NCBI GenBank assembly: GCA_026646885.1
Contig: JAPKHK010000001.1
Span: forward strand, 602,501-666,500
Source: Casimicrobiaceae bacterium
GTDB taxonomy: Bacteria > Pseudomonadota > Gammaproteobacteria > Burkholderiales > Casimicrobiaceae
Length of the DNA stretch: 64,000 nt
Reading direction: 5' to 3'
Shown here: positions 17,733-27,455 of the stretch, in pieces
Layout: each line of letters begins with the position of its first letter
Position numbering within the stretch: the first letter of the stretch is position 1
Translations under genes and position numbers: made by a program
Notes under the pieces: model-generated
What the model was told of the DNA's origin: nothing
What the model saw: only the letters and a program-made list of their open reading frames with translations
Database searches by the model: none

Positions 17733-18800
17733 ATGAAGTCTGTCCTATTGCGCTCTACCCTGCTCACCGCCGCCCTGGCTTTCACTTGTGACGCCGCCGC
17801 GGCACAACGTACCTTCGTGTCTACCAGCGGCAGCGACGCCAACACCGCCAGCAACTGCTCCAACACTGCGCCCTGCCGCAGCTTTGGCAGCGCGCTCACG
17901 GTCACTGACAGCGGCGGCGAAATCATCGTGCTCAGTTCCGGTGGCTATGGACCGGTAACCATCAATAAGTCAGTGTCTATCGTCGCGCCGGAGGGTGTTT
18001 ACGCCGGAATCAGCGTCATCTCCGGCAATGGCATCGACATCGCCACGGCGGGTGTGGGCGTGGTGTTACGGGGCCTCACCATCCGTGGGCTTGGCGGCAG
18101 CAACGGTGTCAACATGACCGCGGGGGCGAGCCTCACGGTGCAGAATTGCACGCTCTCAGGTCTGTCCACCGGAATCAACATTGCGACTGGCGCCAAGGTG
18201 AAGATTCTGGACTCACTGCTGCATTGGAATCTCACCGGTGCCGGCATTTCCTCAGGCGCCACAGCGGTCGTTTCTCATAGTCGTTTCCTCGACAACGACT
18301 ACGGACTGTACGTCTATAGCAGCGGCGCGAGCACTTTCACCTTCGCCGAGGTGAGCCACTCCGAAGCCTCTGGAGGCACCGAAGGTTTCAGCGCCGAAGC
18401 TTTGAGCGGCGGTACCGCGAGACTCAACATCCAAAACTCGGTCGCGAATAAGAACCTCTACGGCGTCCGTCTGAATTCGCTTGCGTCAAGTGTGACCGAA
18501 GCGAATATCGCAACGAGCGCCTTCAGTGGCAATTCCTTTAACGCCGTGCGGGTTGACGCCAGTGGCGGGACGACGCGCGCAACGGTGAGCGGTAGTCTGA
18601 TCAGCCACACTGGCCTGGACGGCTTAGCGGCCGTAGGCAGCGGCGCCAAGCTTGTGGTAAGCGGCAATACGATCGCGCATAACGACGTGGGCCTGGCTCA
18701 AGACTCTTCGGCGGTCCTGCAATCGACCGGCGACAATACCCTGAGCGACAACACCACGGCGAACACTTCAGGCACCATCGGGACACTCACCAAACTCTAG
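17733..18800 (+). CDS. Exported right-handed beta-helix protein, array member 1
   Basis: A 355-residue secreted protein. The signal peptide ends at DAAAA before QRTFVS; the start is ATG 17733 behind GAGGAG. The head module carries SNCSNTAPCRSF (a probable disulfide pair), GGEIIVLSSGGYGPV, INKSVSIVAPEGVYAGI, RGLTIRGLG and VQNC. Four or five beta-helix rungs follow, then the shared C-terminal cap (DNTLSDNTTANTSGTIG). Right-handed beta-helices of this kind occur in exported polysaccharide lyases, hydrolases and adhesin-like proteins, but no catalytic residues stand out. Nothing in the sequence gives a substrate. Confidence 0.85.
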   Translation: MKSVLLRSTLLTAALAFTCDAAAAQRTFVSTSGSDANTASNCSNTAPCRSFGSALTVTDSGGEIIVLSSGGYGPVTINKSVSIVAPEGVYAGISVISGNGIDIATAGVGVVLRGLTIRGLGGSNGVNMTAGASLTVQNCTLSGLSTGINIATGAKVKILDSLLHWNLTGAGISSGATAVVSHSRFLDNDYGLYVYSSGASTFTFAEVSHSEASGGTEGFSAEALSGGTARLNIQNSVANKNLYGVRLNSLASSVTEANIATSAFSGNSFNAVRVDASGGTTRATVSGSLISHTGLDGLAAVGSGAKLVVSGNTIAHNDVGLAQDSSAVLQSTGDNTLSDNTTANTSGTIGTLTKL

Positions 18801-18935
18801 AGCATGGGCGAGACTGGCGGGGCACCGCCCCATCGGCGGCCCCCGTCGGCCCCTTGCACGGCTGTCCTGGAGAACGTGGTTCCTGACGGCTGATCACCTC
18901 GTTTGGGGCCTCGCCTCATTGCCGAATATTCCCAC

Positions 18936-18965
18936 TGGACAATCAGGGAAATCTGGGCGTAGCAT
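18936..18965 (+). promoter_or_regulatory. Candidate promoter before array member 2
   Basis: TGGACA (18936-18941) and TAGCAT (18960-18965) with an 18-bp spacer; the -10 hexamer is identical to that proposed before member 1. It lies in the largest gap inside the array (256 bp), so members 2 onward may have their own promoter. Confidence 0.3.
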
Positions 18966-19056
18966 TTCCCCACGAAAAAAAATGTTACAGCGGGTGCCTG
19001 CAGATCGGCGGGTACGGGGTAGAACAGAAGACAAACAAGCACGGATGGAGGTCAAT

Positions 19057-20385
19057 ATGCAGAATCGCTTACTCTTTCGCGCGGGTTTCATAGCGCTCGC
19101 GCTCACTTCGTTCACCGTCCAAGCGGCGCAGCGAACCTTCGTGAGTACCGATGGCTCCGATGCCAACACCGCATACAACTGCTCGCTCGTCAAACCGTGC
19201 CGCTCTTTCGCAGCCGCAATGGGGATGACAGACAGCAACGGCGAGATCGTGGTACGCAAGAGCGGCGGCTACGGTGCCGTGTCCATCAACAAATCGATCT
19301 CCATCATCGCGCCGGACGGAGTTTATGCAGGAATCTCCGCCTTCCCAGCCGACACCAACGGCATCACGCTCGCCACCGCCGGCATTACGGTTTTGTTGCG
19401 CGGGCTCACCATCAATAGCATGGGAGCCACCCATGGCATACGCATGACCGCGGGCACCAGTCTCTCCGTCGAGAACTGTGTGGTCAACGGATTCAGTTCG
19501 GGAAGCGGCCTGTCGGTCGAATCGGCCAGCCAAGTCAAGGTCATCGATTCCCTCTTCCAAGGCAATGATACCGGTGCCCACTTCAGCGCCGGAGCAACCG
19601 TAACCGTATCGAATACGCGCGTGCTGGGCAACGGAACTGGGCATGGCGTCGCGATTTCGGCGAGCGGCTCGGGAATCGAGACCGTGGTCACCATCGATTC
19701 ATCGGTCATCAACGAGAACGCGGGCTATGGTGTTAGGGTCATCGCCAATTCAAGCGGCGTTGCCCGGGTCCATGTCAACGACAGCATGGCAAGCCATAAC
19801 GGCTTTGGCGGCATCCGGGGCGATGCCGACGGCGGAACCGCTTATGTCAATGCGCTTGGCACGGTCGCCAACGCCAATAGCGGCAACGGTTTCGAGATCG
19901 TAGGACAGAATAGCTCCACCGGTCGAATGCGCATCGAAGGCGGCGGGGCAAATCACAATTCGACTCACGGCGTGTGGTCTGCGGCGCAAAGTAGCGGGTT
20001 CACCCACCTCGAAGTCGATAGCACTTTGCTCGGCGGCAACACCAGCAATGGGATCTACAGCGCAGTGGCCTCGGGTGGAACGGGACGCACGGCGATCAAA
20101 GGCGTCAATGCCAGCGGCAACCAGCGCGGCATCACCGCCTACGGGACCGGGGGAACGCTACACGCAACCGTCAGCGACAGTCTGTTCTCCGCCAACACCG
20201 TCGATGGCATTCAATCCTACGGCTCGCCTGTGACCTTAGTCACCAGCGGCAATACCGTAACCGGCAATGCCTATGGACTATCCCAAGAAATCTCGAGCGT
20301 CTTCCGATCGGACGGCACCAACCGCGTGCGCAACAACACCACCGCCAACACTTTCGGCACGATCACGACGGTTTCGCGCATTTGA
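19057..20385 (+). CDS. Exported right-handed beta-helix protein, array member 2
   Basis: A 442-residue secreted paralogue. Start at ATG 19057 after GGAGG. The signal peptide ends at VQAA before QRTFVS. The head has YNCSLVKPCRSF, GGYGAV, INKSISIIAPDGVYAGI, RGLTINSMG and VENC. The middle shows at least seven rungs of 26-27 residues with a recurrent pattern: S-x4-N-x3-G-[IV], then SGGT or NSSG (for example SSVINENAGYGV, DSMASHNGFGGI, STLLGGNTSNGI). It ends with GTNRVRNNTTANTFGTI and TTVSRI. Compared with member 1, the difference in length is mostly extra rungs. The function is unknown. Confidence 0.85.
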   Translation: MQNRLLFRAGFIALALTSFTVQAAQRTFVSTDGSDANTAYNCSLVKPCRSFAAAMGMTDSNGEIVVRKSGGYGAVSINKSISIIAPDGVYAGISAFPADTNGITLATAGITVLLRGLTINSMGATHGIRMTAGTSLSVENCVVNGFSSGSGLSVESASQVKVIDSLFQGNDTGAHFSAGATVTVSNTRVLGNGTGHGVAISASGSGIETVVTIDSSVINENAGYGVRVIANSSGVARVHVNDSMASHNGFGGIRGDADGGTAYVNALGTVANANSGNGFEIVGQNSSTGRMRIEGGGANHNSTHGVWSAAQSSGFTHLEVDSTLLGGNTSNGIYSAVASGGTGRTAIKGVNASGNQRGITAYGTGGTLHATVSDSLFSANTVDGIQSYGSPVTLVTSGNTVTGNAYGLSQEISSVFRSDGTNRVRNNTTANTFGTITTVSRI

Positions 20386-20428
20386 AAGCGGCAATCGCTC
20401 CTTCCCCATTTTGCTTGAGGAAATCACC

Positions 20429-21745
20429 ATGAATCGCACTTCGCTTTTCTTGCCGACCGTGATCGCCCTTCTTGCCTTGCCGGTCAGCGGGCTGGCGGCA
20501 TCCCCGACTTATGTAGCGACTTACGGCAGCGACGCCAATACCGCCACCTCCTGTTCCAGGACCACGCCCTGCCGCTCCTTTACTACCGCACTCACGGTGA
20601 CCGATACGGGAGGCGAAATCATCGCCCTGGACTCGGGGGGCTACGGCGCCGTAACGATCAACAAGTCGGTCTCGATCATCGCACCGGAGGCGGTTTATGT
20701 TGGCCTATCCGCATTTAGCGGCAATGGAATCACCATCGCCACGGCCGCAATCGACGTGGTGCTGCGCGGGCTGACCATCAACGGCCTGGGCGCGACTCAC
20801 GGCATCGCCATGAGCGCGGGTTCGAGCCTCGCAGTCGAGAACTGCATCATCAAGAATTTCACCGCCGGCTACGGCGTTTGGGTGAACACCGCGGCGAAAG
20901 TGCGAATCATCGACTCGCTTTTTCAGAACAATAACCGCGGGGGCTGGTTGGAAGGCGGCGCAAACGTCATGATCGTGAATTCGCGCTTCCTGGGTAATAG
21001 TTTCCGAGGCGTCGAATTCAGCGCAGCCGGCGGGGTTACGACGCGCGGCGTGATCGATCGGTCGGAGTTTCTTGGAACCTCTACGGGCATCGAAGTCAAT
21101 GCGTCGGCCAGCAGCACGAGCAAAGTGCAAATTTCGCACTCGGTATCGAACTTCAACTCCAACACCGGCGTCATGGCCAAGAGCCTCGGCGGCACGGTGA
21201 GCGTCATCGCCCATGAAGTCGCCGCGAGCAAGAATGGCATGGCAGGCTTCTACGCGCTGAATCAATTCGGTGGGAGTGCGCGCCTGGACATCCGCGGCGG
21301 CATCGCCAACGAAAACAACGGAACTGGCGTATACAGTTACGCCAGCAGCGGCACGGCAAAGATCAATGCCAGCCACATGCAAGCGGTGGGCAACACCACC
21401 CAGGGATTCAAGGCTGAATCGACCTCAGGCGCTACCGCGTTGCTGGAAGCCAAAGACGTGGTTGCCAACAACAACGGTTCCTATGGCCTGATTGCCACGA
21501 CAACGAGCGGTACCACCCACCTGAGTGTGTCGCACAGCACGGTGTCGGGCAACACGCTTGCCGGAATTGCCGCCAGCGGGACGGGCACCACCCTGCTGGC
21601 GAGCGGCAACTCGGTCACCAAAAACGGCACCGGACTCTACCAGAACTCGGCAGATGCGTCGCTCTTCGAATCCGACGGCACCAACACCGTGGAAGACAAT
21701 GGCGGCGCCACGGCCGGAACCATCACCACGGTTTCTCGGATTTGA
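20429..21745 (+). CDS. Exported right-handed beta-helix protein, array member 3
   Basis: A 438-residue secreted paralogue, 43 bp after member 2, with a GAGGAAATCACC ribosome site. The signal peptide ends at GLAA before SPTYVATYG, so the usual QRTFVS has drifted. The head keeps TSCSRTTPCRSF, GGEIIALDSGGYGAV, INKSVSIIAPEAVYVGL, RGLTINGLG and VENC. Rungs include DRSEFLGTSTGI, RGGIANENNGTGV and KDVVANNNGSYGL. The cap is DGTNTVEDNGGATAGTI and TTVSRI, the same last six residues as member 2. This close match at the C-terminus while the middle differs suggests recombination between neighbours. Confidence 0.85.
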   Translation: MNRTSLFLPTVIALLALPVSGLAASPTYVATYGSDANTATSCSRTTPCRSFTTALTVTDTGGEIIALDSGGYGAVTINKSVSIIAPEAVYVGLSAFSGNGITIATAAIDVVLRGLTINGLGATHGIAMSAGSSLAVENCIIKNFTAGYGVWVNTAAKVRIIDSLFQNNNRGGWLEGGANVMIVNSRFLGNSFRGVEFSAAGGVTTRGVIDRSEFLGTSTGIEVNASASSTSKVQISHSVSNFNSNTGVMAKSLGGTVSVIAHEVAASKNGMAGFYALNQFGGSARLDIRGGIANENNGTGVYSYASSGTAKINASHMQAVGNTTQGFKAESTSGATALLEAKDVVANNNGSYGLIATTTSGTTHLSVSHSTVSGNTLAGIAASGTGTTLLASGNSVTKNGTGLYQNSADASLFESDGTNTVEDNGGATAGTITTVSRI

Positions 21746-21859
21746 TCAAACATGGCGGCGCAACAGAGTCACCCTCGGGATGGTGTAGCTCGGGAATGCC
21801 CCGCTCTGCCGTGCCGAACCCAGTATGACAACGCGGTTGAAGCGGTGTAGGAGAATTAC

Positions 21860-23197
21860 ATGCACATTCATTGGAACTTCGGCCCGTTAGTGCTGGCCAC
21901 GATCCTGTTCAGCGGACCATGCCTGGCGGCACAGCGCACGTTCGTCTCAAGCGCGGGAAACGATGCCAACACGGCCTCGAATTGCTCGCTGGTCTATCCT
22001 TGCCGCAACTTCGGCGCGGCACTGACCGTCGTCGATACGGGCGGCGAAATCATCGTTCTCGATTCCGGTTCCTACGCCCCCGTAACGATAGGAAAATCGG
22101 TTTCACTTATCGCACCCCGTGGCGTATTCGCCGGTATCCCCGTGACTTCGAGCCATGGGGTCGAAGTGACCGCCTCGTCCGCGAAAGTCGTGCTGCGCGG
22201 CCTCACTTTCCTGGGCAATGGGGTCACCACGATGAGTGGCATTCGCCTAAGCGGCACAAGCAATCTCGCGGTCGAAAACTGCCGGGTGTCGCGAGCGCAG
22301 ATCGGCTTGGAGATCGCAGCGACTGGCGCGCCCAAGGTTCGCGTCTCCGATTCCCTGTTCGAAGACAATGGCTACGGGACGTATTGGTTCAATGGCTATG
22401 GCACGATCTCGCGCACTCACCTCTTGCGCAATGGCAACGATGGTCTCTACGCTTTTTCCTCCAGCGGGGCATCTCACATCGAGCTTGCTCTGTTTCAAGT
22501 AACCACCAGCCAAAACGCTGGCCGAGGCCTTCGCGCCGAAGCGATCAGCGGGGGTTATGTCCGCATGGACTTGAAGAAAGTTCTCGCGTCTGAAAACTCC
22601 AGCGACGGGCTTTACCTCATTGGATCAAACAATAGCACCGCGGAAGCCAGCCTGGTCGAAAGCCAGTTTGCCGGCAACGCTTCCGACGGGATCGAAGGGT
22701 TTGCTGGCACTGGAAGCCACACGCGCGTCCATGCCTCGGGACTTGCCGTGAGCGGCAACACCGATTCCGGCATCGATATCGAGAGTTACGGAGGTGGGGT
22801 GGCCAAGGTCTCCGCCCATAACGCCGCAATCAACGCCAACGGAGCCGATGGGGTTTACGGCCAGACGACCTTATCCGGCGCGGTGTTGCAACTTGACCTG
22901 ATGGACACAAGCGTCAGCGACAATGCCTCCAGGGGGTTTCAAACCTACAACACCGACGTCTCGAGTTCCATACGGGCCAGCATTACCGATAGCCTGGTTG
23001 CTAAGAACGTCAGTGACGGCATCAAATCCGCGGGGAGCGGCAGTCTCATGATCGCCGCCCGCAACAAGATTTTCCGCAACAATTATGGACTGGCCCAGAG
23101 TCTTTCCGGAACCCTCGAATCAGACGGCTACAACGCGGTCTATTTCAGCACCACGTCATCAACCGACGGAACGATCGGCAGCTTCTCGCCGCTGTAG
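21860..23197 (+). CDS. Exported right-handed beta-helix protein, array member 4
   Basis: A 445-residue secreted paralogue. Start at ATG 21860 behind TAGGAGAATTAC. The signal peptide ends at CLAA before QRTFVSS. The head has SNCSLVYPCRNF, GGEIIVLDSGSYAPV, IGKSVSLIAPRGVFAGI, RGLTFLGNG and VENC. The middle divides into about eight rungs of 27-28 residues, for example KVLASENSSDGLYL, ESQFAGNASDGIEG, GLAVSGNTDSGIDI and DSLVAKNVSDGIKS. The cap (DGYNAVYFSTTSSTDGTIG) is more diverged than in members 1-3. No catalytic motif is recognised. Confidence 0.85.
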   Translation: MHIHWNFGPLVLATILFSGPCLAAQRTFVSSAGNDANTASNCSLVYPCRNFGAALTVVDTGGEIIVLDSGSYAPVTIGKSVSLIAPRGVFAGIPVTSSHGVEVTASSAKVVLRGLTFLGNGVTTMSGIRLSGTSNLAVENCRVSRAQIGLEIAATGAPKVRVSDSLFEDNGYGTYWFNGYGTISRTHLLRNGNDGLYAFSSSGASHIELALFQVTTSQNAGRGLRAEAISGGYVRMDLKKVLASENSSDGLYLIGSNNSTAEASLVESQFAGNASDGIEGFAGTGSHTRVHASGLAVSGNTDSGIDIESYGGGVAKVSAHNAAINANGADGVYGQTTLSGAVLQLDLMDTSVSDNASRGFQTYNTDVSSSIRASITDSLVAKNVSDGIKSAGSGSLMIAARNKIFRNNYGLAQSLSGTLESDGYNAVYFSTTSSTDGTIGSFSPL

Positions 23198-23260
23198 CTC
23201 GCAACCCTGATGTTGCCATCCGCCCCTGAAGCCAGTCCGCACCGTTAAGAGGAAATCGCG

Positions 23261-24595
23261 ATGTCTCAAACGCACTCTTCCCTGTTGCTGTGCATCTTTC
23301 TTGCTCTGCCGCTACCCAGCCTCGCCGCGGTACAGACGTACGTGGCCAGCACCGGCAGCGACGCCAATACGGCGAGCGACTGTGCCCGCAACACACCCTG
23401 CCGCAACTTCACCGCGGCTTTGGGCGTAACCGACGCCGGCGGCGAAATCATCGTGCTCGATTCCGCCGCTTACAACCCTGTGAGCATTGGCAAATCAGTG
23501 TCGATCATCGCCCCGCCAGGGGTATACGCCGGCATCACCGCAGGCAGCGGGGCGGGCATCGAGGTCACCGCAACGGGTGCCAATGTGCGCCTGCGCGGCC
23601 TCACCCTCCGAGGCGCAGGTGGAACTTACGGAATCTACATGCCGGTCACCGGCACGCTGCTGGTCGAAAATAGCGTCATCTCCGGTTTTTCCAGTGCCGG
23701 CTTGTTGACTGGCGGCCCGGGCGCCAGCGTCAGCGCGCGAGTGCTCAACTCGCGCTTCTATTCAAATGACTGGGGCGTTCGTTTCGCCCAAGGAACCACC
23801 GGCATGATTGCCGACTCGGAATTCCATCGCAATACCACCGGCGGCTTGTCCGTCGAGGCTTCCGGCGCCGGCGCCAGCATCTCGGCAAGCATCGAACGCA
23901 GCAGCTTTGTCAGCAACAACCGTGGCATCTACGCGAGCTTGGCGTCTTCGGCGACCGCAAGGGTCGACGTGAGTGAAGTGGTGATCAGCCAATCCGATTA
24001 CCACGCGGTATCCGCTTTCGCCAACGCCGCCATCCTCAAGATGACCCTTTACCGCAGCTCGGTGTCTGGCAATGCGGCGACGGGTCTCTTTGCGGATGCC
24101 AGCTCCTCGGGTGGACTGGTGCGGGTGGACGTAAAAGACTCCACCTTCAACGACAACGCGACCACCGGCGTACTGGCTCAGGCGTTTTCCGGCGCTGCTG
24201 TGCGGTTTTCGGCGCACCGCGGCCAAGCCAATGGCAACGCCGGATCGGAAGGATACTCGGTCTATGCTTCCGGCGCGGCATCCGTCGCCGATATGCATGT
24301 GCACCAATCGGTCGCCAACGACAATTTTTGGGCCGGCGCCTTTGCCGGCGACGATGGCAGCGGCGCAACCGTCAGAGCCAGTGTCAATGGCAGCCTGATG
24401 GCCAACAACGTCGATACCGGAGTCTGGGCCAGCGGGGCCGGGACGCGCCTTTTTGCCAGCGGGAACACCGTCAGCAGGAACAGCATAGGCCTGCGCCAGC
24501 ATGCCAGCAGCTTTTTCTATTCCGATGGGACCAATACCGTTCGCAACAACACGAGCAATACCTCCGGCAGCATTTTCAACGTGCTGACCATGTAA
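23261..24595 (+). CDS. Exported right-handed beta-helix protein, array member 5
   Basis: A 444-residue secreted paralogue, 63 bp after member 4, ribosome site AAGAGGAAATCGCG. The signal peptide ends at SLAA before VQTYVASTG. The head has SDCARNTPCRNF, GGEIIVLDSAAYNPV, IGKSVSIIAPPGVYAGI and RGLTLRGAG. The third head cysteine (VENC in most members) is Ser here (VENSVIS), which leaves only the paired cysteines and supports those two as the disulfide. The cap is DGTNTVRNNTSNTSGSI followed by FNVLTM. The stop overlaps a possible ATG of member 6, but a better start lies 39 bp further on. Confidence 0.84.
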   Translation: MSQTHSSLLLCIFLALPLPSLAAVQTYVASTGSDANTASDCARNTPCRNFTAALGVTDAGGEIIVLDSAAYNPVSIGKSVSIIAPPGVYAGITAGSGAGIEVTATGANVRLRGLTLRGAGGTYGIYMPVTGTLLVENSVISGFSSAGLLTGGPGASVSARVLNSRFYSNDWGVRFAQGTTGMIADSEFHRNTTGGLSVEASGAGASISASIERSSFVSNNRGIYASLASSATARVDVSEVVISQSDYHAVSAFANAAILKMTLYRSSVSGNAATGLFADASSSGGLVRVDVKDSTFNDNATTGVLAQAFSGAAVRFSAHRGQANGNAGSEGYSVYASGAASVADMHVHQSVANDNFWAGAFAGDDGSGATVRASVNGSLMANNVDTGVWASGAGTRLFASGNTVSRNSIGLRQHASSFFYSDGTNTVRNNTSNTSGSIFNVLTM

Positions 24596-24633
24596 TGAAA
24601 CCTTGCACCTCAATGATCATGCGGGGAACTCTC

Positions 24634-25962
24634 ATGCGCGCTATTCCACAACTATGCACCTTGCTCTTGGCCGCCGTGATGCCTCTTGCCGCGCATGCCT
24701 CGGCGCAGCGCACTTTCGTCTCGAGCTTGGGCAACGACAGCAACACCGCGGTCAACTGCTCGCTGACCGGCCCCTGCCGGAACCCCGCCGCCGCGCTCAG
24801 CGTCACCAACAGCGGCGGTGAAATCATCATCCTCGATTCCGGGCTGTATCAGCAGTTGACGATCGACCGCTCGGTATCGCTGATTGCCCCGCGCGGCCTA
24901 TTTGCTTTGTTCCACGTTTCCTCGTCGAGCCCCGGCATCGAGGTCAATGCGGTTGGCGCCAAAGTGGTGCTGCGCAACCTTACTCTGACAGGAAAGAACT
25001 CCGGAATCACGGGCATCAAGATCACCGCGGGCGATACCGTCTCGATCGAGAACTGTACCGTCTCAGATATGACCGGCTGGGGCCTGGAAGCGAACGGCGC
25101 CTTCAAGGTTCGCATCCTCGACTCGGTCTTTTCTCGCAATGGCGGCGGTGGTGCCTATTTGGCCAACGATGCGCGGGCCACGATATTGGGGTCGCGTTTT
25201 CTCCACAACACGGGCAATGGCCTCTACTTGGCGGCCAACACCGGAAACGTTAACGCGCAGATCGACCGCAGCGTCGCCAGCGACAATAGCGGCAACGGGT
25301 TTTATGCAATGTCCTACGGCGGGAGCGTGGGCAATGCTCTCATGGATTTGGTCAGGGTCAGTGCCCATCGCAATACCAATGGGATCTATGGCTACACCCA
25401 AGACGCGAACAAGCACTTACGCATCAGTGCGGTGGATGCGACGGTCAGCGAAAACACCAACGGCCACTATATTTATGCCGGAGCGGGTGCAGATGCTCGC
25501 CTATTCGCTCGACAGGTGGTTGCCGTGGAAAACTTCAGGGCATTCCGCGCCCTGGGTTCGGCCGGCAGCGCCGTTCTCGCGGTCAGCGGCGTTGGTATCG
25601 CCCACCAATGGAATGATGGCTCCACGAATGGTCTTTCGGCGGAGACGACTTCAGGCGGCACGGTGCAGCTCGCGGTCCATCGGTCCGGCATCGCGGGGCC
25701 GGGGGTAGGCGTCAGAACCTTGGGGGTGTCGGGTGCTCCGGCTAGCGCCCTTCTTGCAACCGTTTCGGATTCGCTCATCTCCAGCTCGAACTATGGCATC
25801 GAAGCTGTGACCTCCGGTACTCTCATCTTGAGCGGCAACTCAGTGAACAACAACACCTGGGGCATTTGGGAGAATATCGGCGCTTTCAGCGACTCGAGCA
25901 ACCTCCTGCATAGCAATTTCACGCCCATCGTCGGTTCACTGACCTCCTTTTCACGCATGTAG
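24634..25962 (+). CDS. Exported right-handed beta-helix protein, array member 6
   Basis: A 442-residue secreted paralogue. ATG 24634 is chosen because it follows GGGGAACTCTC and starts a normal signal peptide (MRAIPQLCTLLLAAVMPLAA); ATG 24595 would add 13 residues before it. The head has VNCSLTGPCRNP, GGEIIILDSGLYQQL, IDRSVSLIAPRGLFALF, RNLTLTGKN and IENC. The rungs are less regular than in members 2-5. The cap is DSSNLLHSNFTPIVGSLTSFSRM. The function is unknown; the shared architecture is the only evidence. Confidence 0.83.
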   Translation: MRAIPQLCTLLLAAVMPLAAHASAQRTFVSSLGNDSNTAVNCSLTGPCRNPAAALSVTNSGGEIIILDSGLYQQLTIDRSVSLIAPRGLFALFHVSSSSPGIEVNAVGAKVVLRNLTLTGKNSGITGIKITAGDTVSIENCTVSDMTGWGLEANGAFKVRILDSVFSRNGGGGAYLANDARATILGSRFLHNTGNGLYLAANTGNVNAQIDRSVASDNSGNGFYAMSYGGSVGNALMDLVRVSAHRNTNGIYGYTQDANKHLRISAVDATVSENTNGHYIYAGAGADARLFARQVVAVENFRAFRALGSAGSAVLAVSGVGIAHQWNDGSTNGLSAETTSGGTVQLAVHRSGIAGPGVGVRTLGVSGAPASALLATVSDSLISSSNYGIEAVTSGTLILSGNSVNNNTWGIWENIGAFSDSSNLLHSNFTPIVGSLTSFSRM

Positions 25963-26039
25963 TTCGGTGCCCGCGTTTCGATCGCCCGACCGCCCATGGC
26001 GCCCCATTTACTGGCTGGCAACTCTCGACGGAGTAGTAT

Positions 26040-27311
26040 ATGCCTCGAATGAACGCTCCCCTTCTCGCTATTTTTGGTTTCCTGGCCGTTTCGCCTGGCG
26101 CATGGGCGACCACGCCGACCTACGTCCACCCCTTGGGGGACGATAGCGCAGTGGCATCCTCTTGCTCTTTCCAATATCCCTGCAAGACGATCGGCGCCGC
26201 GATCAGCGTCACCGATTCCAGCGGCCATGTCATCGTGCTGGGCACCGACAGCCATCCTCCCTTCACGGTCGATAAGTCCTTGTCGATCGTCGCCCCGCCG
26301 GGAGTGAGCGCCATCGTCAAGGTGCCCAGCGGCACCGGAATCAACATCTCCCCCGACGGCTCGCGCGTGGTGCTGCGCGGGCTGACCATCAAAGCCAACG
26401 GGGGCATTACTGGAATTGCCATGGGCGCGGGCGAACTGGCGCTCGAACAATGCATCATTTCGAATTTCAGCGGCAACGGCATTCAGGTCACCGGCGATTC
26501 AGTGGTATCGATCCATAAGACTAAGATCAATGCCAACTACCACGGCATCCAGATCTCCGGCGGCTCGAAGCTCGTCGCCAGACAATCTCAATTCCTGGAC
26601 AACAGTGCACGGGGTATCAGTTTCACCAGCACCAACGATGCGAGCCTCGACCTCGAAGACGTGGTGATCACCGGTGGCACTTATGGGGTATACGTCGATC
26701 ACAACGGGGCCACGGCTTGGGTCAGGAGCGGGTTCACCGTGAACCGCACCACCATCGTCGGCAGTAGCAACGATGGTATCTACGCCCACCAGCAAGGAAA
26801 TGGGCCGGTCGTCGGGGTGATCAAGGACTCCATGCTCATTGGCCATAGCAGCAACGGCGTTCAATTGAACTCCGCGACAAAAGGGCCCCAGGTGGTTGTC
26901 CACGCGTCCGTCCTGAGTGACAACAACATCGGCGCATACGCAAATGCCGCGCCGTCTGAACGCAGCAGGCTGCAGCTTAGAGATTCCCTACTGTCCGGAA
27001 ATGGTTTCAGCGGCATTTATGCCTACCGCGGGCTGGCTGAGGCCGAAAACAGCGTATTTGCAGCCAATATGTATGGAATCGCCTCCGATGACTGGGTGTA
27101 CGCCCGCAATAACTTGATCACCGACAATCTCTCTGGGGCCGCTTTTTGGAGTGGTGGGCTGCTCAGCGGCAATACCATCACCCGCAATACCTACTACGGC
27201 GTGTACTTCGGGAGCCCCTCGCTGACGGTTAACAGTGACGGGAGCAATACCGTTCGCGACAATCTGATCTCGGACCTGAACGACACTCTCACGCCCATTT
27301 CCCCTATGTAG
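26040..27311 (+). CDS. Exported right-handed beta-helix protein, array member 7
   Basis: A 423-residue secreted paralogue and the most diverged simple member. The signal peptide ends at AWAT before TPTYVHPLG. The head has SSCSFQYPCKTI, SGHVIVLGTDSHPPF (in place of GGEIIVLDSG), VDKSLSIVAPPGVSAIV, RGLTIKANG and LEQC. Rungs include KTKINANYHGIQI and ASVLSDNNIGAYA. The cap is DGSNTVRDNLISDLNDTLTPISPM. A 7-bp stem-loop begins directly after its stop codon. The function is not recognised. Confidence 0.82.
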   Translation: MPRMNAPLLAIFGFLAVSPGAWATTPTYVHPLGDDSAVASSCSFQYPCKTIGAAISVTDSSGHVIVLGTDSHPPFTVDKSLSIVAPPGVSAIVKVPSGTGINISPDGSRVVLRGLTIKANGGITGIAMGAGELALEQCIISNFSGNGIQVTGDSVVSIHKTKINANYHGIQISGGSKLVARQSQFLDNSARGISFTSTNDASLDLEDVVITGGTYGVYVDHNGATAWVRSGFTVNRTTIVGSSNDGIYAHQQGNGPVVGVIKDSMLIGHSSNGVQLNSATKGPQVVVHASVLSDNNIGAYANAAPSERSRLQLRDSLLSGNGFSGIYAYRGLAEAENSVFAANMYGIASDDWVYARNNLITDNLSGAAFWSGGLLSGNTITRNTYYGVYFGSPSLTVNSDGSNTVRDNLISDLNDTLTPISPM

Positions 27312-27330
27312 GTTCCAGATTCGCTGGAAC
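27312..27330 (+). terminator. Stem-loop directly after array member 7
   Basis: GTTCCAG (27312-27318) and CTGGAAC (27324-27330) are exact inverted repeats with a 5-base loop, starting on the base after the TAG stop. No U-tract follows, so it may be an RNA 3'-end stabiliser or an attenuating hairpin rather than a factor-independent terminator. Confidence 0.35.
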
Positions 27331-27455
27331 GAGCAGCACACGCGAAGGCCACGGTCTTCGCTGGCGCAAAGGCGTGTGGCAGCAGCGTAACCACATCTTG
27401 CGATATGCTTTTGGCATGGATTCTGCTATCGTGCTGAATCTGTGCCAATGCCTTT

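Noticed and set aside
18819-18831. Terminator after array member 1
   Set aside because: GGGGC-ACC-GCCCC is only a 5-bp stem without a T-tract.
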